Assembly (NCBI RefSeq): GCF_003347495.1
Contig: NZ_QCXY01000004.1
Span: 124,001 to 188,000 of the forward strand
Direction of reading: 5' to 3'
Length of the DNA stretch: 64,000 nucleotides
Source: Pleomorphovibrio marinus
GTDB taxonomy: Bacteria; Bacteroidota; Bacteroidia; Cytophagales; Cyclobacteriaceae
Below the pieces are notes generated by a model. The model worked only from the letters and a program-made list of their open reading frames with translations. It was not told the origin of the DNA and ran no database searches. Positions within the stretch are counted from its first letter, which is position 1; every line of letters begins with the position of its first letter. This document shows positions 8,354 through 15,921 of this stretch, one piece after another. The position numbers and the translations under genes were made by a program.

Positions 8354-11300
8354 ATGAAAAAACTTCAACTATTAGTATCAACTCGTGTCACTTTGGTATT
8401 GTTCCTTGCTTTTGCTGGAGCCATGGCAGTGGCCACCTTTATCGAAAACGACCATGGTACAGCAGTGGCAAGGAGTCTGGTGTATGAGGCCTGGTGGTTT
8501 GAAATAATAATGGGATGGATGGCCATCAACTTCATCGCTCATATTGGGCATTATAGGCTTTTTCGTCGGGAGAAATGGCCCATAGGGCTGTTTCATATCG
8601 CCTTTGTGATAATTGTATTAGGTGCAGGAGTCACAAGGTATTTCAGCGAGGAGGGCGTGTTGCATATTCGGGAAGGAAGGGCACAGGACACCTTCTTCAG
8701 CAATGAAAATTTCGTTCAACTGCACCGCAAGGAGGATCCTTCTGTTTCCCCATTTAAAAAACAAGTATCCCTGATTCCAAAGGGGTTTAAACCCAGGGAA
8801 ATAAATGCAAATATTGGTAACCAACCCTTCAAAATCACTATCGAAGAATACATTTCCGGAGCCAAACAGGTTTTTGAAGATGGGGAAGAAACCTATTTGG
8901 ACATAGCCGTTGCGCTTCAAGGGGGAAGAGAAGATTATTTGGTGGATATGGGCAAATACCTGGAGCTGGACAACTTTACCTTAGCCACCAAAAATGACCC
9001 GGAGCATGCTGTCCGGATTTTCAAGGAAAATGGAGATTGGGTGATTTATACCGACACCCCCATGCAAATTATGGAAATGGAAACCCAAAAAATGGGCAAC
9101 CTTCCATCCGGAGAAAAAAAAGCCCTAAAATTACGGACATTGTACCAATGGGACGGAGGTGCCTTTATGGTCAAGTCCATCCATGAAAATGCAAAGGTGA
9201 GTTTTGTGGCAGAAAGGAATGAAAAAATGGCTGAAGATTTGCCCGACGCGGTGAAATTGTCGGTTATTAATCCCGAAAATGGAGAAATTCTTAATGTTTC
9301 CTATAGCAAATTAACCCGACTTGGTACGGATTGGACACAATTCGAACACGAGGGAAACCTGTATGTGGTGGCTTACGGAGCCAAAGCAAAAAACCTTCCT
9401 TTCTCTCTATATTTAAATGCCTTTGAATTGGAAAGGTATCCAGGTAGCCAAAGCCCCTCCAGCTACGCTAGTGAGGTGATGGTAATGGATGGGAAGGATG
9501 AGTTTCCCTACAGGATTTTCATGAACAATGTATTGGACCACAAAGGATATCGGTTTTACCAATCCTCGTTTGACAATGACGAAAGAGGTACTATACTATC
9601 GGTAAATAGGGATAGGGCAGGAACCATGATCACCTATCTGGGATATTCTTTATTAACCCTTGGTATGTTTTTGACCCTTTTTACAAAAGGAAGTAGGTTC
9701 CATCTTCTTAACTACAAATTGGGATTGAAAAAAAAGACGGAAGATACGGGGCAACGGGTACCGAAGAAATATGCAGTAGCCACCTATGGCTTTGCAGGCC
9801 TACTACTGTTCCTTCTTTTTGTGGGTAGTTCTCAAAAGCCTCCTTCTGACACCCCCGCAATGGTCCCATTAGATCAAGCAGAAGCATACGGGAAATTGGT
9901 GGTACAGGATCTGGATGGTAGAATGAAGCCACTTAATACCTTGGCAAATGAAATAACCAGGAAACTCAACGGCAAAAACTATGTCTCCATTGCGGATCTA
10001 AACGGTTCTACTTACCGGTTAAGCCCAGAACAATTTTTACTATCCGTACAGCTGAACCCTCAAAGGTTCAGCTCATTACCCATCCTAAAAATTGACAAGC
10101 AAAAGGGTCAGATCATTATGGGAGAATTGGGTCTTCCCATTGCCGAAGAACTCAGGTTTACAGATCTGGTAGATGAGGAAGGAAATTACTTGATCCAGCA
10201 CCTGGTGGAGGAGGCGAATAGGTTAAAGCCCTCAGAAAGAAATGAATCCCACAATGAAATTCTAAAAGTGGATGAAAGGTTTAATATATTCTATGGAGTA
10301 TTGACTGGGGATTTTTTAAAACTTTTCCCCAATAAACTGGATCCCAACAATACTTGGTTTACTAGCCAACAACACCGTCAGGGCTTCGAAGAAGACGATG
10401 CAGTATTCGTAAAGAACATCACCAATTTATACTTGGGCGCACTTCAAAAAGGAATTGAGGATGGGGATTTTTCGGAGGCGGAAGAAACACTTTCCTATAT
10501 TTCGCTTTATCAAGAAAAGGCAGGCAAGGAGGTTTACCCGAGCAAGGGACAACTACAGACAGAATTACTCTACAACAAGCTGAATTTGGGATCCAAGCTT
10601 TTCGGGTATTTTTGGTTGCTTGGGGTTTTGCTTTTGGTGGTAGTGATCCTTATGTTGTTTTATGGGCATCCAACATTAACTATTTTGTGGAAATCGGGAA
10701 AGGCATTCGCCTGGATAGGTTTTCTCGTGTTCACCATACATTTGGGGCTCAGGTGGTATATTGCCAATCACCCCCCGTGGAGTGATGGGTTTGAAATGCT
10801 TGTTTTTGTAGCTTGGGGAGTGCTTTTATTTGGTCTTTTGTTTGCCAAAAAATCAAGGTTCACAATCCCTTTGGGACTTTTGTTTGCTGGCACTTTGTTG
10901 TTTGTCGGGTTTTTGGATTGGCTAAACCCTGAGATTACCAATTTGATGCCTGTTTTGAATTCCTATTGGCTCAAAATCCACGTGGCAATTATTGTAAGTG
11001 GATATGCTCCACTTGCCCTTGCTGCCATTATTGCTCTGCTGAGCCTTTTTCTATTGATTTTCAAGCCGAAAGTGGCGTCGAATAAGTGGTGGCAAAGCTT
11101 GAGGGAACTACGGATCGTAAATGAGTTGTCCATTACCATAGGGTTGTTTTTGCTCACAGTAGGCACCTTTCTGGGTGGTGTGTGGGCCAATGAAAGCTGG
11201 GGAAGGTATTGGGCCTGGGACCCTAAGGAGACATGGGCGCTGATATCCATTATCGTGTATGCATTTGTCTTGCATATGCGGTTAGTGCCAGGTTTGAAAA

Positions 11301-11530
11301 GTGGACTCATCTACAGTTTAAGTAGTCTATGGGCTTTTTCTGCCATTATCATGACATCTTTTGGGGTGAACTACTATCTGTCCGGATTACATTCTTACGC
11401 AAAGGGGGATCCCGTTCCAATCCCAGGTTGGGTCTTTTGGGTAGTGGCTGGTCTGCTCTTAGTCTCTGTTTTCTCCTATTCCAGGTTCCGTGAGCTCACC
11501 GAGCAGGAGAAACGAAAATTGTTGGTTTGA
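8354..11530 (+). CDS. Cytochrome c biogenesis CcsB(ResB)-CcsA fusion protein
   Basis: A 1058-residue membrane protein that would transport heme and attach it to the CxxCH motifs of NrfH and NrfA (system II cytochrome maturation). The N-terminal half is ResB-like, with early membrane helices, a long periplasmic loop and a helix near 430. The C-terminal third is CcsA-like, with many helices and the heme-handling tryptophan motif GRYWAWDPKETWAL at about 945-958. HHPPW-like histidine sites also occur (IANHPPWSDGFEML). A TTG codon at 8333 could extend the frame, but the ATG at 8354 abuts the repeat exactly as for four other genes here and is chosen. Single-chain CcsBA fusions are known; linkage to nrfHA supports the function. 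Confidence 0.93.
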   Translation: MKKLQLLVSTRVTLVLFLAFAGAMAVATFIENDHGTAVARSLVYEAWWFEIIMGWMAINFIAHIGHYRLFRREKWPIGLFHIAFVIIVLGAGVTRYFSEEGVLHIREGRAQDTFFSNENFVQLHRKEDPSVSPFKKQVSLIPKGFKPREINANIGNQPFKITIEEYISGAKQVFEDGEETYLDIAVALQGGREDYLVDMGKYLELDNFTLATKNDPEHAVRIFKENGDWVIYTDTPMQIMEMETQKMGNLPSGEKKALKLRTLYQWDGGAFMVKSIHENAKVSFVAERNEKMAEDLPDAVKLSVINPENGEILNVSYSKLTRLGTDWTQFEHEGNLYVVAYGAKAKNLPFSLYLNAFELERYPGSQSPSSYASEVMVMDGKDEFPYRIFMNNVLDHKGYRFYQSSFDNDERGTILSVNRDRAGTMITYLGYSLLTLGMFLTLFTKGSRFHLLNYKLGLKKKTEDTGQRVPKKYAVATYGFAGLLLFLLFVGSSQKPPSDTPAMVPLDQAEAYGKLVVQDLDGRMKPLNTLANEITRKLNGKNYVSIADLNGSTYRLSPEQFLLSVQLNPQRFSSLPILKIDKQKGQIIMGELGLPIAEELRFTDLVDEEGNYLIQHLVEEANRLKPSERNESHNEILKVDERFNIFYGVLTGDFLKLFPNKLDPNNTWFTSQQHRQGFEEDDAVFVKNITNLYLGALQKGIEDGDFSEAEETLSYISLYQEKAGKEVYPSKGQLQTELLYNKLNLGSKLFGYFWLLGVLLLVVVILMLFYGHPTLTILWKSGKAFAWIGFLVFTIHLGLRWYIANHPPWSDGFEMLVFVAWGVLLFGLLFAKKSRFTIPLGLLFAGTLLFVGFLDWLNPEITNLMPVLNSYWLKIHVAIIVSGYAPLALAAIIALLSLFLLIFKPKVASNKWWQSLRELRIVNELSITIGLFLLTVGTFLGGVWANESWGRYWAWDPKETWALISIIVYAFVLHMRLVPGLKSGLIYSLSSLWAFSAIIMTSFGVNYYLSGLHSYAKGDPVPIPGWVFWVVAGLLLVSVFSYSRFRELTEQEKRKLLV

Positions 11531-11677
11531 TAATCTTTAGGGAAAATATAGAAGCAATTGATATTGAGCACGATTGTTTAGTGCTGTTCTATAAAATCCA
11601 ATGAAATATGGTATTGATGGGCAAAATGGTTAATTTACTGTGTATTTTAGTTTATTCACTAAACACAAACCAGCTTT

Positions 11678-12064
11678 ATGAAAATCGAACATGTTTCCAT
11701 GTGGGTATCCGACTTGGAAAAAATGAGAAAATTCTATGAAAAATACTTTGGGGCAAGGTCTGGAAACAAGTACCATAACGCCGAGAAAAATTTCTCCTCC
11801 TACTTTTTGAATTTTAAACCAGGATGTAGGTTAGAACTCATGCACAAACCGGACTTGGGAGCAAATCCCCAAGAAAAACAGCCGCACCTGGGCATGGCGC
11901 ATTTTGCCATATCGGTAGGCTCTAAACAACTGGTAGATGACTTGACAGCCCTATTAAAAAAAGATGGGTTCACCGTAGCGAGCAAACCCAGAACCACGGG
12001 TGACGGGTATTACGAATCTGTGATTAAAGATCCCGATGGTAATTTAATTGAAATAGTGACCTAG
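11678..12064 (+). CDS. VOC (glyoxalase/bleomycin-resistance fold) protein
   Basis: A 128-residue cytoplasmic protein with two beta-alpha-beta-beta-beta modules. Likely metal ligands are H5, E53, H75 and E125, the usual spacing in glyoxalase I-like proteins. The ending DPDGNLIEIV is typical. Substrate cannot be told: it may be a glyoxalase, a dioxygenase or an epoxide-opening enzyme. It stands alone on the plus strand after the cytochrome block and converges on the mutarotase gene. Confidence 0.85.
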   Translation: MKIEHVSMWVSDLEKMRKFYEKYFGARSGNKYHNAEKNFSSYFLNFKPGCRLELMHKPDLGANPQEKQPHLGMAHFAISVGSKQLVDDLTALLKKDGFTVASKPRTTGDGYYESVIKDPDGNLIEIVT

Positions 12065-12072
12065 TACAAATT

Positions 12073-12090
12073 GGAGAGGTCCCCCTCTCC
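12073..12090. terminator. Hairpin between convergent genes
   Basis: GGAGAGG-TCCC-CCTCTCC forms a perfect 7-bp stem in the 25-bp gap between the VOC gene and the mutarotase stop. There is no strong T-run on either side, so termination is plausible but not certain. Confidence 0.45.
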
Positions 12091-12425
12091 TACTCTGTCA
12101 ATGAAAATATCTTTTGCATAGGCACCCATTTCTGTCCTTCTTTAGCCCATGGTAGAGCCTGTTGCAAGGTAGACATTACTGATTCCCATTCCTGGACCGA
12201 TTGGTTTTCGGCATCCATTCTGGCCTTTTTTTCAAAGTCAAAATCATCGCTTACCTCCATAAGCATCATCAGCCTGTTTCCGGTAAGAAATATTTCCATT
12301 TTCAGGATTCCAGCTTCCTTGATGCTTTTGAGGATGGGTTCAGGTACCTTTTGATGATATTTGATGTATCTATCTATGGATTGCGGGTCATCCTTTAGAT
12401 CAAGAGCCAAACAATACTTTTGCAT
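12090..12425 (-). CDS. L-rhamnose/L-fucose-type mutarotase (RhaM family)
   Basis: A 111-residue protein of the family that interconverts the alpha and beta anomers of L-rhamnose or L-fucose. The catalytic-region motif YHQKVPEPILKSI (H24) matches the H-x-x-x-W/V-P-E pattern of RhaM, and the family's hydrophobic beta strand (RLMMLMEV) is present. A TTG at 12440 could extend the frame by five residues, but ATG at 12425 gives the family's normal N-terminus (MQKYCLALDL). It lies 11 bp after the lactonase-like gene, so the pair is an operon for a 6-deoxy-sugar route. Confidence 0.85.
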   Translation of the reverse strand: MQKYCLALDLKDDPQSIDRYIKYHQKVPEPILKSIKEAGILKMEIFLTGNRLMMLMEVSDDFDFEKKARMDAENQSVQEWESVMSTLQQALPWAKEGQKWVPMQKIFSLTE

Positions 12426-12436
12426 ATAATTTTTTT

Positions 12437-13270
12437 TCAAAGATTTAACCTATAGCATTTCTCAGCGTTTGCCCCGATAATTTTATTTTTCACTTCCCCA
12501 CTTTTATCGCTTAAAAAAGATTCAACAATACCAAAAACCTCAGAGAAGGATGCAGCCAACAAACAAACCGGCCAATCGGAACCAAACATCAACCTATCTT
12601 CACCAAATGCCTCAAAAACCGTCTCCAAATAGGGAAAAAAATCCTTTTGCTCCCAACCATCCCATCGGTTTTCAGTGACCATTCCAGAAAGCTTACAATA
12701 AAGGTTGGGAAATTTGGCCATTTCTTGAATCAATTCCTTCCATGGTTGGATTTTGCCTTCTCTAATTATGGGTTTGGCGCTGTGATCCAGTATGAAGGTG
12801 GTATCAGGTTGCTTTTCCAAGGTTTTGATTGCCCCAGCCATCTGGTGGGGAAAAACCAGGATATCGTAGGAATACCCCCTGTTGCCTAAAATTTTCAGTC
12901 CATTTTGGAAAGCAGGTCTTAAAATATATTCCGGATCAGTTTCGTCCTGTAGGATATGCCTAAAACCCTTCAATTTTCGGAAAGGCAAATAAGCATCCAA
13001 CTTTGATTCAAGGTCTTTGCCTTCCAGGTCTACCCATCCCACTACCCCCTTTATAATATCATGGGAATCCGCAAGATCCAATAAAAAATGGGTTTCAACA
13101 TCTGTTTGGGAAGCCTGCACTGCCACACATCCCTGGATTCCATGGTGATCTAAATGAGGCTTTAGATCCTTAGGTAAATAATCCCTCTTGAGGATTTTAA
13201 GTTCTTCCCCTATCCAAGGAAGATTATCCGGATCATACTTCCAGAAATGTTGGTGGGCATCAATCTTCAT
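12437..13270 (-). CDS. Amidohydrolase 2 family, L-fuconolactonase-like
   Basis: A 277-residue TIM-barrel metal hydrolase. It starts MKIDAHQHFW (H6, H8), a hallmark of COG3618 lactonases, and has GSDWPV with the conserved Asp near the C-terminus and a lysine/histidine core (ILDHSAKP). Members open L-fuconolactone or related sugar lactones in oxidative deoxy-sugar breakdown. An earlier in-frame start at 13303 adds 11 residues not typical of the family and nearly meets the upstream stop, so 13270 is preferred. The adjacent mutarotase supports a fucose/rhamnose role; the exact lactone is not known. Confidence 0.83.
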   Translation of the reverse strand: MKIDAHQHFWKYDPDNLPWIGEELKILKRDYLPKDLKPHLDHHGIQGCVAVQASQTDVETHFLLDLADSHDIIKGVVGWVDLEGKDLESKLDAYLPFRKLKGFRHILQDETDPEYILRPAFQNGLKILGNRGYSYDILVFPHQMAGAIKTLEKQPDTTFILDHSAKPIIREGKIQPWKELIQEMAKFPNLYCKLSGMVTENRWDGWEQKDFFPYLETVFEAFGEDRLMFGSDWPVCLLAASFSEVFGIVESFLSDKSGEVKNKIIGANAEKCYRLNL

Positions 13271-13308
13271 CAGTGCAAGTTCTTTGGATACCCAATGATA
13301 CAAAATTT

Positions 13309-14394
13309 TTATGGAACCCTATATACAAAAGCATTGATGTTCATACCTGCCCCTACAGATGCAAAAAGCAAATAATCACCCTTATTGACCTTTTGGTTTT
13401 TTACCCTTTCCTTGACTACCAAATCGTATAAGATGGGTACAGTGGCTACAGAGTTATTCCCCAAATGGGAAATGGACATGGGCATAATATCCGGGTCGGG
13501 ATTAGTTTGACCATAAAGCTCAAACAACCTTTCCAAAATATTGTAATCCATCTTTGCGTTTGCTTGATGGATAAAAACCTTTTTAATATCTGAAAGACCC
13601 AAATTTGCCTTTTCAATACATTCTTTCAATGTGCTCGGAACAGTCTTGATCGCATATTCATAGAGTTTTCTTCCATTCATCTTAAGAAAGAGGGTATCAT
13701 CACCGAAGCAGGGGTTGTTTGAGGTAGTCATCTTGAGCAAGTGAGCATGGTCGTAGGTGTCAGACCTAGTAAGGTGCTTAATCATCCCTACTTTGGTTGT
13801 ACTAATCCGGGCTTCCAAAATGACAGCACCTGCACCGTCCGAAAATAACATACTGTCTATGTCATGGGGATCAGAAATTCGTGAAAGTGTCTCAGCACCA
13901 ATAACAAGCACCTTTTTGGCATCTCCTGATTTGATGAAATAATCCGCCTGGATCATAGCCTGCACCCATCCAGGACAACCAAAGGGAAGGTCATAGGCTA
14001 CAGTATATGGATTTTTAATCCCCAACTTATGCTTAATTCTTGCCGCAAGTGTAGGGCAAGTATCTATTCTCCGGTTGTCTTCCTTTATATCTCCAAAATT
14101 GTGGGCCACCACGATATAATCAAGCGTTTCTGGATCCAAACCAGCATCGGAAATTGCGCTATTGGCAGCAATATATCCCATATCCGAAGTTACCATGTCT
14201 GCATCTATGTAGCGCCTTTCTTGGATCTCTGTTATTTTTTCCAGGGTCGCAACAATATCTTTGTTTTCTTTTTGAAGTTTTTTCCCTTGGTTGTCAAAAA
14301 AAGTACGATTTAAAAAATCCTCGTTGCTCACAACCTTGTTTGGCACATACCTCCCCGACCCCGTAATTACAGAGCAAATCCCTTGATTTTCCAT
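13309..14394 (-). CDS. 3-oxoacyl-ACP synthase III-like (KAS III, FabH family)
   Basis: A 361-residue thiolase-fold condensing enzyme. The catalytic triad is visible: Cys140 in LPFGCPGW, His276 in FIHQANAKM and Asn313 in SHLGNNSVAT. An N-terminal insert (about 35-55) makes it longer than housekeeping FabH (about 320-330). It is upstream of the lactonase and mutarotase genes on the same strand (38-bp gap). No acyl carrier protein or other lipid gene is nearby, so this is probably a secondary ketosynthase rather than the main FabH; the substrate is unknown. Confidence 0.85.
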   Translation of the reverse strand: MENQGICSVITGSGRYVPNKVVSNEDFLNRTFFDNQGKKLQKENKDIVATLEKITEIQERRYIDADMVTSDMGYIAANSAISDAGLDPETLDYIVVAHNFGDIKEDNRRIDTCPTLAARIKHKLGIKNPYTVAYDLPFGCPGWVQAMIQADYFIKSGDAKKVLVIGAETLSRISDPHDIDSMLFSDGAGAVILEARISTTKVGMIKHLTRSDTYDHAHLLKMTTSNNPCFGDDTLFLKMNGRKLYEYAIKTVPSTLKECIEKANLGLSDIKKVFIHQANAKMDYNILERLFELYGQTNPDPDIMPMSISHLGNNSVATVPILYDLVVKERVKNQKVNKGDYLLFASVGAGMNINAFVYRVP

Positions 14395-14493
14395 TTACTA
14401 TCCATACTGTTTATATGCTCATAAATATACATAAAATGAGAATATCTATGGAAATGTGTAAATCTTAAGTCCTAATTTGTAAAAGAAAGGCAG

Positions 14494-14603
14494 ACGAAAT
14501 CGAGCCTGTCCTGACGGCAGTCAGGGCATGACGCAAGCGACACACGGGGGGATGATTATCGTTGCGAGATTCCATCTGACCATTAAAAAACAATTATAAA
14601 CAG
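14494..14603 (+). repeat. Modular palindromic repeat, short form (copy 3)
   Basis: Reads ACGAAATCGAGCCTGTCCTG at the head, the CCTGAC-GGCA-GTCAGG hairpin, then GCGAGATTCC joined directly to ATCTGACCATTAAAAA and ATTATAAACAG. The GC-rich CCCGAAACAAGTTC module is absent. It lies between two minus-strand genes but is itself in plus orientation, so its right end does not abut the start of a downstream gene; this is the exception among the copies. Confidence 0.85.
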
Positions 14604-14635
14604 ATGAAATTAGTTTCGCCTGCCTGGAATACAAC

Positions 14636-15271
14636 TCATAAATTAGGTTGTGGAGTGGTTCTTAAATAGGGCTTAATTTCCTTATGTCCCTTTGGGAATT
14701 TGGAGGGGATTTGTTCATTGCTTATCGCAGGGGCGATTACAACATCTTCTCCATGCTTCCAATTGGCAGGAGTAGCCACTGAATAATTTGCGGTCAATTG
14801 TAGAGAATCAATGACCCGTAGCAATTCATCAAAATTCCTTCCTGTACTAGCCGGATAGGTAATGATAAGTTTGACTTTCTTGTCATTCCCTATTACGAAA
14901 ACGGATCTCACAGTGAAGTTCTCATTCGAATTGGGATGTATCATATCGTAGAGTTCGGAAACTTTTCTATCCTCATCTGCTATAATGGGAAAATTAACCG
15001 TTGTCTGTTGGGTTTCGTTGATGTCTTTCACCCAACCTTTATGGCTTTCGAGGCCATCTACGCTCAAAGCCAACATTTTGACTTTTCTTTTGTCAAATTC
15101 GGATTTCAACTTGGCGGCTGTTCCCAGCTCAGTGGTACAAACGGGAGTGTAGTCAGCTGGATGGGAAAATAAAATTCCCCAATGATCTCCCAAATACTCA
15201 TGAAGGCTAATAGTGCCTTCTGTAGATTCCGCAGTGAAATCTGGTGCCGTGTCTCCTAATCTTAGAGCCAT
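14636..15271 (-). CDS. 1-Cys peroxiredoxin (AhpC/TSA, Prx6-like)
   Basis: A 211-residue cytoplasmic peroxidase that reduces hydrogen peroxide and organic peroxides. The peroxidatic motif PADYTPVCTTE places the active cysteine at C45 with T42. No second conserved cysteine is seen in the C-terminal domain, fitting the 1-Cys class, and the extended C-terminus (SVATPANWKHGEDVVIAP) is the Prx6 type. It is monocistronic: repeat copy 3 lies downstream and the tRNA promoter region upstream. Confidence 0.94.
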   Translation of the reverse strand: MALRLGDTAPDFTAESTEGTISLHEYLGDHWGILFSHPADYTPVCTTELGTAAKLKSEFDKRKVKMLALSVDGLESHKGWVKDINETQQTTVNFPIIADEDRKVSELYDMIHPNSNENFTVRSVFVIGNDKKVKLIITYPASTGRNFDELLRVIDSLQLTANYSVATPANWKHGEDVVIAPAISNEQIPSKFPKGHKEIKPYLRTTPQPNL

Positions 15272-15464
15272 AAAATTTTAGTTTAATGATTAATTGATTT
15301 AACCTATAGATTTTGTAGGTTAACACACATCCCGCCCAAATAGTTTAATCCAACGCCATTAAACTTCTGCTTTTTTCGGGACACAGGCTGAGGAATTTTC
15401 CTTCCAGGCTTTACTTCTGATTAACAAAGGATTGCATTAATTCCCAGAATATTTTTTTGTCCAG

Positions 15465-15496
15465 TTTGGTAATACTGCCTAATACCTCTATATTTG
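15465..15496 (+). promoter_or_regulatory. Promoter of the tRNA-Glu pair
   Basis: TTTG at 15465-15468, a 20-base spacer and TATATTTG at 15489-15496 match the Bacteroidota consensus very well. Transcription would start about 30 bases before the first tRNA. Confidence 0.7.
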
Positions 15497-15534
15497 CAGG
15501 ACATTTCTGGGATAGGCAGGCAAATATCTTATCA

Positions 15535-15606
15535 GGTCCGTTCGTCTAGGGGTTAGGACGCATCCCTTTCACGGATGAAACACGGGTTCGATTCCCGTAC
15601 GGACTA
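15535..15606 (+). tRNA. tRNA-Glu (anticodon UUC), copy 1
   Basis: A 72-nt cloverleaf. The acceptor stem GGTCCGT pairs with ACGGACT (first pair G-U). The anticodon stem CATCC/GGATG encloses the loop CTTTCAC with anticodon TTC at 15568-15570. The T-loop GGTTCGATTCC is standard and the discriminator is A. No CCA is encoded. Confidence 0.96.
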
Positions 15607-15637
15607 CGAAAAAATTGCTATATTGCCATCCCGAGAT

Positions 15638-15709
15638 GGTCCGTTCGTCTAGGGGTTAGGACGCATCCCTTTCACGGATGAAACACGGGTTCGATTCCCG
15701 TACGGACTA
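15638..15709 (+). tRNA. tRNA-Glu (anticodon UUC), copy 2
   Basis: Identical base for base to the first copy, 31 bases downstream. The two must be processed from one transcript, since no second promoter is visible in the spacer. CCA is not encoded. Confidence 0.96.
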
Positions 15710-15791
15710 CAACAAATGATGTTTGTCATCTTGCGATTAGCTTCGAAAGCATGATGAATTTTGTTTGTGGTTGTTAGTGGTTAAAGTGAAT

Positions 15792-15823
15792 AAAAAAACC
15801 CGGTCAATAGATCGGGTTTTTTT
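15792..15823 (+). terminator. Rho-independent terminator after the tRNA pair
   Basis: ACCCGGTC-AATA-GATCGGGT forms an 8-bp stem (one G-U pair) followed by seven T residues. An A-run precedes the stem, so it could also act on the other strand. Confidence 0.8.
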
Positions 15824-15865
15824 GTTTCAGCGAGGTTAGACCAATCTTCAACACGGCAAGGGCAC

Positions 15866-15896
15866 AAAAAAAGCAGGCCAAGATAGGACCTGCTTT
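15866..15896 (-). terminator. Terminator of the giant secreted protein gene
   Basis: On the minus strand AAGCAGG and CCTGCTT form a 7-bp stem around an 11-base loop, followed by a T-run, 26 bp beyond the stop codon of the 2704-residue gene. Confidence 0.75.
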
Positions 15897-15921
15897 CTTT
15901 GAATGATAAACCCTGTGACAT

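Noticed and set aside
14604-14669. Plus-strand mini-frame beginning at the ATGAAA of repeat copy 3
   Set aside because: It runs antisense into the 3' end of the peroxiredoxin gene and has no protein-like features.
15535-15709. tRNA pair as an integration site with flanking att repeats
   Set aside because: The duplicated sequence is exactly the full tRNA gene and no integrase or foreign island adjoins it; a simple tandem tRNA duplication suffices.
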